Assembly: GCF_020748185.1 (NCBI RefSeq)
Contig: NZ_JAHZMO010000003.1
Span: forward strand, 124,001-188,000
Length of the DNA stretch: 64,000 bases
From: Terrisporobacter petrolearius
GTDB taxonomy: Bacteria > Bacillota > Clostridia > Peptostreptococcales > Peptostreptococcaceae
Direction: 5' to 3'
Position 1 is the stretch's first letter, and every line of letters starts with the position of its first letter. A program made the position numbers and the translations under genes. This document shows, one piece after another, positions 18,997 to 27,127 of the stretch. The notes beneath the pieces are model-generated. The model worked only from the letters and a program-made list of their open reading frames with translations. It had not been told where the DNA came from and did not search any database.

Positions 18997-19638
18997 ATGT
19001 CTGTAATAACAAAAATTGAGGTTCAAAAGAAAAACCAAGACAGAGTAAATATCTATGTTGATGAAAAATTTTTCATGGCTATTTATAAAGAATTAGTATT
19101 TACTTTTAACTTAAAAAAAGGTGACAACATAGAAGAAGATCATCTTAGACAAATTTTAAAAGATGAAATGTTTTTAAAAGGTAAAAATAAAGCTTTAAAT
19201 ATTTTATCAAAGGCTAGCCAATCTGAGAAAAAAATTAGAGAAAAATTAGGAAGCGATTTTGAAGAGGACGTTATAGACGAAGTTCTAGATTTTTTAAAAA
19301 AGTACAATTTTATCAATGATAACGAATTAGCTTCTAAAATTGTAACTACAAATGTTAATCTAAATAAATATGGTAAAAATAAAATAAAACAAAATCTTTA
19401 TAATAAAGGAATTGAGAAATCAGCCATCGATGAAGCTATTTCTGAAATTGATGTAGATGCAGAGTTTGAAAATGCTCTTTATTTGGCTGAAAAAAGGTAT
19501 GCACGAGTAAAAAATGAAGACCCTAAAAAAGCTTATGCTAAAGTTGCAAATCACCTTGCTTATAAAGGCTTTAATTATGATATAATTAAAAGCGTATTAA
19601 ATAAGATTTTTAAAAATGATTACAATGATGATTATTAA
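18997..19638 (+). CDS. recX: RecX regulatory protein
   Basis: Binds RecA filaments and limits recombinase activity. It has 213 residues built from repeated three-helix units; the core signatures SEKKIREKLG and DNELASKIV...NKYGKNKIKQNL are present. SD AAAGGAGACAAAAT. recA is not in the window. It is divergent from nadD, and a 25-codon gene follows it on the same strand. Confidence 0.9.
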   Translation: MSVITKIEVQKKNQDRVNIYVDEKFFMAIYKELVFTFNLKKGDNIEEDHLRQILKDEMFLKGKNKALNILSKASQSEKKIREKLGSDFEEDVIDEVLDFLKKYNFINDNELASKIVTTNVNLNKYGKNKIKQNLYNKGIEKSAIDEAISEIDVDAEFENALYLAEKRYARVKNEDPKKAYAKVANHLAYKGFNYDIIKSVLNKIFKNDYNDDY

Positions 19639-19673
19639 GATATAAGTATATATATTATACTTTAGGAGGTAAT

Positions 19674-19751
19674 ATGAAAACTGCTATAGCCATACTTTGT
19701 GTACTATTATCAATTTACAATATTAAACAATTATACAAAGAAGATAGATAA
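19674..19751 (+). CDS. 25-residue predicted membrane peptide
   Basis: The reading frame starts with ATG 4 bases after a perfect TAGGAGGTAAT SD and encodes MKTAIAILCVLLSIYN followed by a charged tail KQLYKEDR. It ends at TAA right where a terminator stem begins. One hydrophobic helix of about 14 residues with a basic/acidic C-terminus suggests a small single-pass membrane protein. I recognise no family. The perfect SD and the terminator make it a real gene candidate despite its size. It may share the recX transcript. Confidence 0.6.
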   Translation: MKTAIAILCVLLSIYNIKQLYKEDR

Positions 19752-19780
19752 AAAAGAGATTATTTAATAATCTCTTTTTT
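19751..19780 (+). terminator. terminator after recX and the small peptide gene
   Basis: Perfect inverted repeat AAAAAGAGATTATT (19751-19764) and its complement (19766-19779), ending in six T. Confidence 0.85.
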
Positions 19781-19855
19781 AAATAAAAGATATTTTGTTA
19801 AGACTATAACTAGTGATTGTTATTTTAAAATAAATTATACATAAGGAGAATTAAT

Positions 19856-20776
19856 ATGATAGATTTAGTTTTGCTAGGCTGTGGCGGTAACGTGCCCATG
19901 CCTAATAGAAACCTTTCTTCTTTATTTATTAATTATAAAGGGAAAAAAATTTTAATAGACTGTGGTGAAGGTACTCAAGTATCTATGAGAATGAAAAATT
20001 GTGGTTTCAAAGATGTAGATTTGATTTTAATAACTCATCTCCACGGTGACCATATAATAGGTCTTATTGGTCTTTTGTCTACTATGGGTAATAGCGGTAA
20101 AACAGAAGACTTAACTATTGTTGGACCTAAAGGAATTATAGAAACTATGAAGGCTATAAAAGTCCTTGTGGAATATTTGCCTTATAAATTAATAATAATA
20201 GAAAACCCAGATAAAAATTTCACCTTAGAAGATCACCCTACTTTTAAAGACTTACAAATATCTACACTAGACCTCGATCACTCCACTGAATGCTTAGGTT
20301 ATAGCTTGTATTTTAAAAGATCTCCCAAGTTTAACGCAAAAAAGGCAAAATTAAATAATGTTCCTAAACATTTGTGGAGCAGACTACAAAAATGTGATTC
20401 TGTTTTTTATGATGGAAAAATGTATACTTCTGATATGGTTTTTGGGGATGATAGAAAAGGTATTAGAGTTAGCTTTGTAACTGATACACAATTTTTACTT
20501 ACTATTCCTGACTTCATTAAAGATAGTGATTTATTTGTCTGCGAGGCCATGTATGGAGATGATATGGATATCTCTAAAGCTGTAAAAAATAAACATATGA
20601 CCTTTACAGAAGCTGCTAATCTAGCATCCTTAGGAAAAGTTAAACAACTACTTTTAACTCATTTTAGTCCTTCTTTAGAAAATCCTCATGAATATTTAGA
20701 AAATGCCACAAGGATTTTCCCAAATACTATAGTTGGAGAAGATAGATTGTCCTTATCTTTAAATTACGAAGATTAA
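19856..20776 (+). CDS. rnz: ribonuclease Z (metallo-beta-lactamase fold)
   Basis: Endonuclease that trims the 3' end of tRNA precursors. It has 306 residues. The motif THLHGDHIIGL gives the zinc ligands H61, H63, D65 and H66; LDHSTECLGY and VTDT/THFSP supply the remaining motifs. LIDCGEGTQ near residues 33-41 is typical of RNase Z. SD AAGGAGAATTAAT. The gene is monocistronic between two terminators. Confidence 0.93.
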   Translation: MIDLVLLGCGGNVPMPNRNLSSLFINYKGKKILIDCGEGTQVSMRMKNCGFKDVDLILITHLHGDHIIGLIGLLSTMGNSGKTEDLTIVGPKGIIETMKAIKVLVEYLPYKLIIIENPDKNFTLEDHPTFKDLQISTLDLDHSTECLGYSLYFKRSPKFNAKKAKLNNVPKHLWSRLQKCDSVFYDGKMYTSDMVFGDDRKGIRVSFVTDTQFLLTIPDFIKDSDLFVCEAMYGDDMDISKAVKNKHMTFTEAANLASLGKVKQLLLTHFSPSLENPHEYLENATRIFPNTIVGEDRLSLSLNYED

Positions 20777-20809
20777 AAATAGTGCTCAATACAATGAGCA
20801 CTATTTTTA
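20775..20809. terminator. bidirectional terminator between rnz and the S41 peptidase gene
   Basis: Stem AAAAATAGTGCTCA with its complement, short ATACAA-like loop, A-run and T-run on either side. Confidence 0.87.
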
Positions 20810-21979
20810 TTTAATATTTTCAAGTTCCAATACCTTATTTATACAAGGGTCTATTTTTCGTATACCATACCTTATAGTATTATTCACCACTATATCTGGT
20901 GTAACTTTTTTCTCTTCGTCACATATACCACTCTCTGTCAAATACATTGTAGATGACATTCTAACAATAAGACCACTATTATTTAGTTTGAAAAGCACTG
21001 GATCATACACATATCCATCTCCACCAGTTTCAGATCCTATTATAGTAGCAAATTTTTGTTCTTTGCAAAATATAGCAAAGGACTCAGCTCCAGAAAATAC
21101 ATCACTATCTACTAATAAATATATTTTTCCTTTAAAAGGTGATTTTGATTTTCCTTCTACAATTTCTTCATTATATTCAAAATGTGTAAACATATCAGTA
21201 GCTTCTTTGGGTGCATTACTTAACATAGGTAATTCATCAATATCATTAAGTTTTACGTTTCTCGCCTTTGTGTAGCTTCGTATAACATTTGAAGAATTTC
21301 TAAATAAACGATATCCCCTACATTTATAATTTTTATCAGAAATATTAGATACTAAGTCTATCCAGTATTGATCATTACCACCCATATTTCCCCTTATATC
21401 AATAACAAGAGATTGATACTCTTTTATTTCGTTTATATAGGAACTAATTTTTTTCATATCACTGTCAATGCTTCCACTTGCTGAATTCATTTGAGGTATA
21501 TAGATATATCCCACTTTATCTTCAACTAAGTCTTTAAGTTCTATGCTTTTACCACTTCCCATTCCATATACATTACTTTTTTCTTTATCATTATATAACT
21601 GGCTTAAATCTTTATCATCAAAAAAACCATACCATTTTAAAGGTTCATACACATCTTTTAACATATTAAAGTATGAAGCATCCGTAATCACTTCTGTGTG
21701 GCCATTATGCAATTCTCTCATTATAGAATTTAACTCATTAGCAAAATCTTCATCAGATGATGTTTTTTCAATTCTCTTTTTAAATTCTTCTTTATTCGCT
21801 AGCCAATCCTCTTTATATAGCCTTTTATTAACTTCTAAATAAGGATATCCCTCTTTAACCTCATTGTATAATTGTTCAAAATCAGCCACTTTTTCTTCTA
21901 AAGTTAAAGTACTAGTCTTTGAACATCCAGCTGTAATTAGACATGTTAATAGAGATATTATTAATATTCTCCACCTCAT
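20807..21979 (-). CDS. S41-family peptidase, lipoprotein
   Basis: A 390-residue lipoprotein with a signal peptide and a lipobox ending at Cys19 (ITAGCS). The S41 (tail-specific/Tricorn-like) fold is shown by VIDIRGNMGGND, then VFSGAESFA with the catalytic Ser, and IGSETGGDG. There is no PDZ domain, unlike CtpA-type enzymes, so it resembles the shorter clostridial S41 group. The substrate is unknown. It is 15 bases downstream of the XRE regulator, so the three genes DUF2975-XRE-S41 look like one operon. SD TTAGGGGGAAAA. Confidence 0.85.
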   Translation of the reverse strand: MRWRILIISLLTCLITAGCSKTSTLTLEEKVADFEQLYNEVKEGYPYLEVNKRLYKEDWLANKEEFKKRIEKTSSDEDFANELNSIMRELHNGHTEVITDASYFNMLKDVYEPLKWYGFFDDKDLSQLYNDKEKSNVYGMGSGKSIELKDLVEDKVGYIYIPQMNSASGSIDSDMKKISSYINEIKEYQSLVIDIRGNMGGNDQYWIDLVSNISDKNYKCRGYRLFRNSSNVIRSYTKARNVKLNDIDELPMLSNAPKEATDMFTHFEYNEEIVEGKSKSPFKGKIYLLVDSDVFSGAESFAIFCKEQKFATIIGSETGGDGYVYDPVLFKLNNSGLIVRMSSTMYLTESGICDEEKKVTPDIVVNNTIRYGIRKIDPCINKVLELENIK

Positions 21980-21994
21980 AAATTTTCCCCCTAA

Positions 21995-22210
21995 TTATTC
22001 TTCCTCGTCTTCTATATACTCAAGTATATCTCCTGGTTGACAATCTAAAACTTTACATATTTCGTTTAGAGTTGTAAACCTAACAGCCTTAGCTCTGTTA
22101 TTTTTTAGTATAGATAAATTGGCATTAGTTATCTCTATTTTTTCCGCCAAATCTTTCAGAGACATTTTCCTCTTTGCCATCATCACGTCTAAGTTAACTA
22201 TAATAGTCAT
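21995..22210 (-). CDS. XRE/Cro-type helix-turn-helix regulator (YozG-like)
   Basis: A 71-residue protein that is almost entirely an HTH domain: MSLKDLAEKIEITNANLSIL with the recognition helix around NLSILKNNRAKAVRF, then CKVLDCQPGDILEY, a signature of the small YozG-type group, and an acidic end. It lies 9 bases after the DUF2975 gene. DUF2975 and YozG-type regulators are very often paired; the function of the pair is unknown. SD GGAGATTATT. Confidence 0.88.
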   Translation of the reverse strand: MTIIVNLDVMMAKRKMSLKDLAEKIEITNANLSILKNNRAKAVRFTTLNEICKVLDCQPGDILEYIEDEEE

Positions 22211-22219
22211 AATAATCTC

Positions 22220-22702
22220 CTATACAGTAAATTCATTTTCCTCTTTTATTGTGATAGCTTGATCAAACGCATCTGCTATAACAAAACATAATAACCCTGA
22301 TATAAAATACACACACATTCCCGGTGTTATAAAAACTCCTGGAGCTAAGTCCAAAAATCTCATGCCACTTACACCATAAATTGTACCAAAAGCGTAATGT
22401 ATAACTAAATTTATAAGTAGTAAATATCCTATTTTCCTAAACTTATATACATTTGATTTCACGAATATGTTAACTCTAGAACTACTTACTATATCTGATA
22501 AAAGAGCTACCATTATAAAGTATGTAATCCCTATAATAAATCCACCTATAGCATTTAATATCTTAGTCCTATCACCAATATTATTAATAATATAAGGAAT
22601 GCCTAAAATCACCCCTATGATAAGAATTAAACCTAATACGAAAAATAATATTATCAATGTAGTACTTAATACCCCTTTTGTTTTCATTGAATTTTTAAAC
22701 AT
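22220..22702 (-). CDS. DUF2975 family membrane protein
   Basis: A 160-residue protein with four predicted membrane helices (about 15-37, 48-70, 88-108 and 120-140) and a charged tail. It shows the DUF2975 pattern and is followed by the small XRE regulator as in other Firmicutes. No function is established. SD AAAGGAGTGATGATAG. It is the first gene of its operon. Confidence 0.82.
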   Translation of the reverse strand: MFKNSMKTKGVLSTTLIILFFVLGLILIIGVILGIPYIINNIGDRTKILNAIGGFIIGITYFIMVALLSDIVSSSRVNIFVKSNVYKFRKIGYLLLINLVIHYAFGTIYGVSGMRFLDLAPGVFITPGMCVYFISGLLCFVIADAFDQAITIKEENEFTV

Positions 22703-22824
22703 CTATCATCACTCCTTTTTATAACATAATAATAGCAGATACTATATCGAATTTCAATAAATTAATATTGTATTTTAATATGTTTTTATTATAAAAGATT
22801 AATATATCAAACTTTTAATTGCAC

Positions 22825-22858
22825 AAAAATAGAGGTAGACTAATCTACCTCTATTTTT
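22825..22858. terminator. terminator of potD (bidirectional sequence)
   Basis: Perfect stem AAAAATAGAGGTAGA with its complement around a short loop, located 2 bases after the potD stop. Confidence 0.88.
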
Positions 22859-22859
22859 A

Positions 22860-23921
22860 TTATTCATCTGATTTTATTGCAATCCATGCTTTATCATACA
22901 TTTTTTTAACGTCTAATGAGAAATCTTTGTAAATTTCACATCTGTTCATTATTTCTGTAGGCATATATGCATTCGGGTTATTTTTCACATTATCTGGTTG
23001 TTCTTCTCTCGCTTCTTTGTTAGGAGTCGTGTATCCTATTTCATCAGCTATTCTAAGAGCACTTTTCTTATCACTTACAAAGTTTATAAACTGTTCAGCA
23101 CCTTCCACATTTTTAGCATTTTTAGGTATACATAAACTATCAATCCAGAAGTTTGCTCCTTCTTCAGGCACTACATAAACCAAATTAGGATATTCATCTT
23201 GTAAGTTTAATCCTTCCCCAGACCATATCATGTTTATATCTGTCTCTCCTGCTGGAATCATTGTCGTTCCGTTATCTACACCATATAATGGTTTAACCAA
23301 TTTTCTTTGTTCTAATAGTAATTCTTTTGCTTCTTTTATTTCCTTTGGATTAGTTGAATTTAAAGAGTACCCTAATTTCTTTAATGCTACACCTATTGTG
23401 TCTCTATATGTATCAAACATAAATATTTTGTCTTTATATTTTTCATTCCATAATATATCCCAACTTTTTACTTCTTCTTTCACCACATCTTTATTATAAA
23501 TAAGTCCTACTGTTCCAAACATATAAGGTATTGAATATTTATTACCTGGATCTATTTCCAAATCTAGGTATTCTTTGTCCATTTGAGATATATTAGTTAT
23601 ATTATCTTTATTTATTTGCTGTATAAGCTTTTGGTCTATCATTCTTGGCATTAAAGCATCTGACACTAAAATAACATCATATTTTCCTGCACCACTTTTA
23701 ACCTTTGAATACATAGCTTCCATATCATCAAAAGTTTCAATATTAACTCTTATATCATATTTTCTCTCAAACTCTTTTACTGTTTCATCATCTATGTTTT
23801 CTCCATAGTTAAAAAAGTTTATTTCTTCAGGATAATTATCCTTTTTACTACAACCTATAAAAAATACGCTTACTGTTGTTAAACATACTATTAAGGTTAA
23901 TAATTTAGCTATTTTTTTCAT
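22860..23921 (-). CDS. potD: spermidine/putrescine-binding lipoprotein, orphan
   Basis: A 353-residue periplasmic-type binding protein anchored as a lipoprotein (lipobox VFFIGCSK). It belongs to the PotD/PotF group: EINFFNYGENIDDETVKEFE at the start, SIPYMFGTVGLIYNKD, and the hinge and ligand-pocket stretch ETDINMIWSGEGLN. No potA, potB or potC is adjacent, so it would need a permease encoded elsewhere. The symbol rests on family similarity; a related polyamine or thiamine-like ligand is possible. SD GAAAGGAAA. Confidence 0.85.
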   Translation of the reverse strand: MKKIAKLLTLIVCLTTVSVFFIGCSKKDNYPEEINFFNYGENIDDETVKEFERKYDIRVNIETFDDMEAMYSKVKSGAGKYDVILVSDALMPRMIDQKLIQQINKDNITNISQMDKEYLDLEIDPGNKYSIPYMFGTVGLIYNKDVVKEEVKSWDILWNEKYKDKIFMFDTYRDTIGVALKKLGYSLNSTNPKEIKEAKELLLEQRKLVKPLYGVDNGTTMIPAGETDINMIWSGEGLNLQDEYPNLVYVVPEEGANFWIDSLCIPKNAKNVEGAEQFINFVSDKKSALRIADEIGYTTPNKEAREEQPDNVKNNPNAYMPTEIMNRCEIYKDFSLDVKKMYDKAWIAIKSDE

Positions 23922-24199
23922 ATTTTAATTTCCTTTCATATTTTATGTTTTAATTTATCTATGAGTTATAAAACCAAATTAAATATAACTTATTACAATT
24001 ATATTTTAAATAAGTAAATAATAACACAAATTTATAAACTCATATAGTACCAATTATTATATCTAAATTTGTCTTTAATAAACTGTTTTTTATATTTCCC
24101 TTACTTAATATTTATTATAAATCCAAATATCATTTTACAGTATAACATACTTTATATAAAAATTAAAATTTACCTTTCTCAAATCAATCAATTAGAAAT
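23922..24199. other. intergenic, AT-rich, no gene seen
   Basis: Upstream region of potD. No open frame with an SD and no recognisable RNA element. It must contain the potD promoter, but no clear -35/-10 pair stands out. Confidence 0.4.
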
Positions 24200-24252
24200 A
24201 AAAAAAGCCATTATAAATGACTAGCTTAGTCACTTAATAATAGCTTCTTTTT
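24200..24252 (-). terminator. terminator of the yhbY-obgE operon
   Basis: Long imperfect stem (AGCCATTATAAATGACTA against TAGTCACTTAATAATAGCT) around a GCT loop, with an A-run on the left giving T on the minus strand. Confidence 0.7.
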
Positions 24253-24291
24253 ATATAATTCTGACATTATTTTATTATAAATTATATATCA

Positions 24292-24663
24292 TTATCTTCT
24301 TTGAGATCTTTTAGTTGGTTTTCCTTTTTTAGTCATACCTTCTTCTGCTACCTTTTTAACTGAAGCTTTTTGACCTGGGAATAATATTTTTGGTTCTTCT
24401 ACATTTTTTCTGTATAATGTAAATTTAAAACCTATAGCTTGAACAAATTCCGCTCTTAATGCTTTACATATAGCATTAGCTGCTTCTTTCGTATCTATAC
24501 CAGCAGTTTCTAATATAGTTACTTTAACTAATTCTTTTGAATCTAGCATTACATCTAATTGTTCTAAAAAACCTTCAGTTACACCGTCTTTTCCTATTTG
24601 AGTTATAGGCTTAAGAGTATTTGCTAAAGATCTTAAATACGCCCTTTGTCTTCCGTTTAACAT
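24292..24663 (-). CDS. yhbY: YhbY-like CRM-domain RNA-binding protein
   Basis: A small ribosome-associated RNA-binding protein involved in 50S assembly. The CRM domain (about residues 1-97) begins LNGRQRAYLRSLANTLKPI.QIGKDGVT and contains the GxxG-like turn. The protein is 123 residues, about 25 more than usual, because of a basic tail rich in Lys/Arg (KKGKPTKRSQRR). It follows obgE by 25 bases. SD AAGAGGTGACA. Confidence 0.92.
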   Translation of the reverse strand: MLNGRQRAYLRSLANTLKPITQIGKDGVTEGFLEQLDVMLDSKELVKVTILETAGIDTKEAANAICKALRAEFVQAIGFKFTLYRKNVEEPKILFPGQKASVKKVAEEGMTKKGKPTKRSQRR

Positions 24664-24688
24664 ATTGTCACCTCTTTTGTATTAAATT

Positions 24689-25966
24689 TTAGTCATAGAA
24701 TTCAAATTCTATTTCGTATATCTTAACTGTATCTCCATCTTCAATACCCATTTCTCTAAGTTTGTCAAATACACCTTGACTTTCCATAGATTTTTGGAAG
24801 AATTGAATAGATTCCATATCTTCAAAGTTAACAGAGTACATAATTCTTCTAAGTGCCTTACCTGTAACAACATATACTCCATTTTCTATTTCTACTTGTA
24901 AAGCTTCTTCTTCTTCAGAGTCTAATTCAGGAACATATAGTTCTTCTTCAGATACAAGTTCTATTTCTTCAGCATCTTTCAACACTTGAGAAACATAAGT
25001 TATTACATCATCTATACCTTCTCTTGTTGCTGCAGACATTTTGAATACTTTGTATCCTCTTTCTTCTAAAGTTGTCTTAAACTCTTCATAAACTGATTCA
25101 TCTTCAAGTATATCTATTTTATTAGCTACTACAACTTGAGGTCTTGTAGCTAGTTTTTCATTGTATAATTTAAGTTCACCGTTTATACTATCAAAGTCTT
25201 CTAAAGCATTTCTACCTTCTAGTCCTGAAATATCAACTATATGTATTAATACTTTAGTTCTTTCAACGTGTCTTAAGAAGTCATGGCCAAGACCAATGCC
25301 TTCAGCTGCACCTTCTATAAGTCCTGGTATGTCAGCTAAAACAAAGCTATCGCCAAATTTTGTTTGTACCACACCAAGATTTGGTGTTAAAGTTGTGAAG
25401 TGATAGTTTGCTATCTTTGGTTTAGCTGCAGTAACAACTGATAAGAATGTAGATTTACCTACGTTAGGAAATCCTAATAGTCCTACATCAGCTATCATTT
25501 TAAGCTCTAATATAACCCATTTTTCTTCACCATCAGTTCCTGATTTTGCAAAGTTTGGAGCTTGTCTTACTGCGTTTGCAAAATTGTGGTTTCCTTTTCC
25601 GCCTCTACCACCTCTTGCAACAACAGCTTTATCTCCTTCTTTTTTTAAGTCAGCTATTATTTTATTTGTAGCTTCATCTCTGACTATTGTTCCAGCTGGT
25701 ACCTTTAGCACTAAATCTTCACCATTTTTACCAGCTTGTCTTTTTTTACTTCCATCTCCACCTGGAGTGGCTACGTATTTTCTTTGGTATTTAAAGTCCA
25801 TTAGTGTTCTTAAGTCGTTATCAACTTCGAATATAACACTAGCGCCTCTTCCTCCGTCTCCACCATCTGGTCCACCTGCAGGAACATATTTTTCTCTTCT
25901 AAATGATACTGCACCGTTTCCACCATTTCCAGCTTTGACAAATATCCTTGCCTTATCTATAAACAA
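24689..25966 (-). CDS. obgE: GTPase ObgE/CgtA
   Basis: Essential ribosome-associated GTPase linked to 50S assembly and stress. It has 425 residues: glycine-rich Obg domain (1-155), G domain with G1 GFPNVGKST, G3 DIPGLIEGA and G4 NKID, and a C-terminal OCT domain (about 340-420). I start at a TTG at 25966, eight bases after AGGAGG. This gives MFIDKARIFVKAG, the family's normal N-terminus; the GTG at 25975 overlaps the SD. Confidence 0.97.
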   Translation of the reverse strand: MFIDKARIFVKAGNGGNGAVSFRREKYVPAGGPDGGDGGRGASVIFEVDNDLRTLMDFKYQRKYVATPGGDGSKKRQAGKNGEDLVLKVPAGTIVRDEATNKIIADLKKEGDKAVVARGGRGGKGNHNFANAVRQAPNFAKSGTDGEEKWVILELKMIADVGLLGFPNVGKSTFLSVVTAAKPKIANYHFTTLTPNLGVVQTKFGDSFVLADIPGLIEGAAEGIGLGHDFLRHVERTKVLIHIVDISGLEGRNALEDFDSINGELKLYNEKLATRPQVVVANKIDILEDESVYEEFKTTLEERGYKVFKMSAATREGIDDVITYVSQVLKDAEEIELVSEEELYVPELDSEEEEALQVEIENGVYVVTGKALRRIMYSVNFEDMESIQFFQKSMESQGVFDKLREMGIEDGDTVKIYEIEFEFYD

Positions 25967-26015
25967 AAGTGGCACCTCCTATTGGAATTTGCATTTTATT
26001 CAAATTCTCATTATT

Positions 26016-26045
26016 TAAAAAGAAAAGGAGTGTAAATACACTCCT
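26016..26045 (-). terminator. intra-operon terminator between rpmA and obgE
   Basis: Stem AGGAGTGT / ACACTCCT with an AAAT loop followed on the minus strand by TTTCTTTTT. It may reduce read-through from the ribosomal protein genes into obgE. Confidence 0.7.
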
Positions 26046-26054
26046 CTCCCTTTA

Positions 26055-26345
26055 TTATTCAGCAACTTGTACTGGATATATACTTACTTTTTTTCTTTTT
26101 TTGTCTTTTCTTTCGAATTTAACAGTACCGTCTATTAATGCGAATAAAGTGTCATCTCCACCTTTACCTACATTAGTTCCTGGATGTATTTTAGTACCTC
26201 TTTGTCTTACTATTATACTACCAGCAGTAACTATTTGTCCGTCATATCTTTTTACACCTAATCTTTTAGCTATAGAATCTCTACCGTTTTTAGATGATCC
26301 TACCCCTTTTTTAGATGCTAATAATTGTAAGTTCATGTTTAACAT
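26055..26345 (-). CDS. rpmA: ribosomal protein L27, precursor with Prp-cleaved N-terminus
   Basis: A 50S protein whose N-terminus reaches the peptidyl transferase centre. It has 96 residues. The sequence begins [10 protein letters not shown] before the mature [15 protein letters not shown]. This short extension is typical of Firmicutes and is removed by the Prp protease encoded just upstream. The next gene boundary is 13 bases away. SD AGGGGGTGACTCC. Confidence 0.98.
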   Translation of the reverse strand: MLNMNLQLLASKKGVGSSKNGRDSIAKRLGVKRYDGQIVTAGSIIVRQRGTKIHPGTNVGKGGDDTLFALIDGTVKFERKDKKRKKVSIYPVQVAE

Positions 26346-26358
26346 TTGGAGTCACCCC

Positions 26359-26679
26359 CTACTTTTTTAAGATTTTTATATTGTTTCGATAATCCTTTTG
26401 GATTGATTTCATTGTTAACTCAAAATGTTCTAGTAATAAATCAGTTTTTTCATTTAAACTTTCTTCGTGAACTAGACATTCAATAAAACCTTCTTGGCCT
26501 ATTACAGAGTCGAATTTTACTTTTGCTAATGTATCTAATGAATTGATAACACCAATAGCATTAGATGTCACAGCGGAACAAACAATATCTTGTCCTATTG
26601 GAGCAAAATCAGCATGTCCTTTTATTGTAAAACCTTTACGTCTAAATTCGTCTGTATAATGATATTTTATCTTTATCAT
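26359..26679 (-). CDS. prp: ribosomal-processing cysteine protease Prp (YsxB family)
   Basis: Cleaves the N-terminal extension of L27. It has 106 residues. The catalytic pair seen in Staphylococcus Prp is present as His22 (KGHADFAPIG) and Cys34 (DIVCSAVTS). It sits between rplU and rpmA as in other Firmicutes, 15 bases after rplU. SD TAGGTTAAC, moderately strong. Confidence 0.95.
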   Translation of the reverse strand: MIKIKYHYTDEFRRKGFTIKGHADFAPIGQDIVCSAVTSNAIGVINSLDTLAKVKFDSVIGQEGFIECLVHEESLNEKTDLLLEHFELTMKSIQKDYRNNIKILKK

Positions 26680-26694
26680 TTTGTTAACCTACTA

Positions 26695-27009
26695 CTAAGC
26701 GTTTATTTTTTCAACAACTATCTTAGTGTATGGTTGACGATGACCTTGTTTTCTTCTGTAGTCTTTTTTAGCTTTATACTTGTAAACTACTATTTTCTTA
26801 GCTTTTCCTTGCTCTACTACTTTAGCAGTAACAGAAGCACCTTCTACAACTGGAGCTCCAACTTTAAGTTCTCCTTCTGCATTAGTACAAGCTAATACTT
26901 CGTTTAAAGTTATTTCTTCACCAGCTTGCGCTTCTAACTTTTCAACGAATAATACATCACCTTCAGCAACTTTGTATTGCTTTCCACCTGTTTTAACTAT
27001 AGCGTACAT
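26695..27009 (-). CDS. rplU: ribosomal protein L21
   Basis: A 50S protein of 104 residues. It starts [14 protein letters not shown] and ends with the [12 protein letters not shown] motif that marks the family. SD GAGGAGGTGTATATTA. First gene of the rplU-prp-rpmA group, preceded by a promoter and a structured leader. Confidence 0.98.
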   Translation of the reverse strand: MYAIVKTGGKQYKVAEGDVLFVEKLEAQAGEEITLNEVLACTNAEGELKVGAPVVEGASVTAKVVEQGKAKKIVVYKYKAKKDYRRKQGHRQPYTKIVVEKINA

Positions 27010-27092
27010 TAATATACACCTCCTCGGTCTAAGAACTCGCCATCAAGGTATTTCCAAAGGAAAGTTTGAACCTTTTCTGTGCGGCATTACAG
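27010..27092 (-). promoter_or_regulatory. candidate L21 leader
   Basis: The 83 bases between the predicted start of transcription and rplU are unusually GC-rich for this genome and contain short stems, such as TTTCC/GGAAA at 27049-27061. Position and size match the L21 leader known upstream of rplU in Firmicutes, where L21 may regulate its own operon. I could not align it to a consensus. Confidence 0.5.
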
Positions 27093-27098
27093 TTATAA

Positions 27099-27127
27099 AT
27101 AATACTACTTATTGAACAAAATGTCAA
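27099..27127 (-). promoter_or_regulatory. promoter of the rplU operon
   Basis: TTGACA (27127-27122), a 17-base spacer and TATTAT (27104-27099) on the minus strand, starting right after the rng stop codon. Near-consensus for the vegetative sigma factor. Confidence 0.75.

Noticed and set aside
25584-26370. long plus-strand open frames opposite obgE and rpmA
   Set aside because: They are antisense shadows of Gly-rich and basic coding sequence, with no SD or family match.
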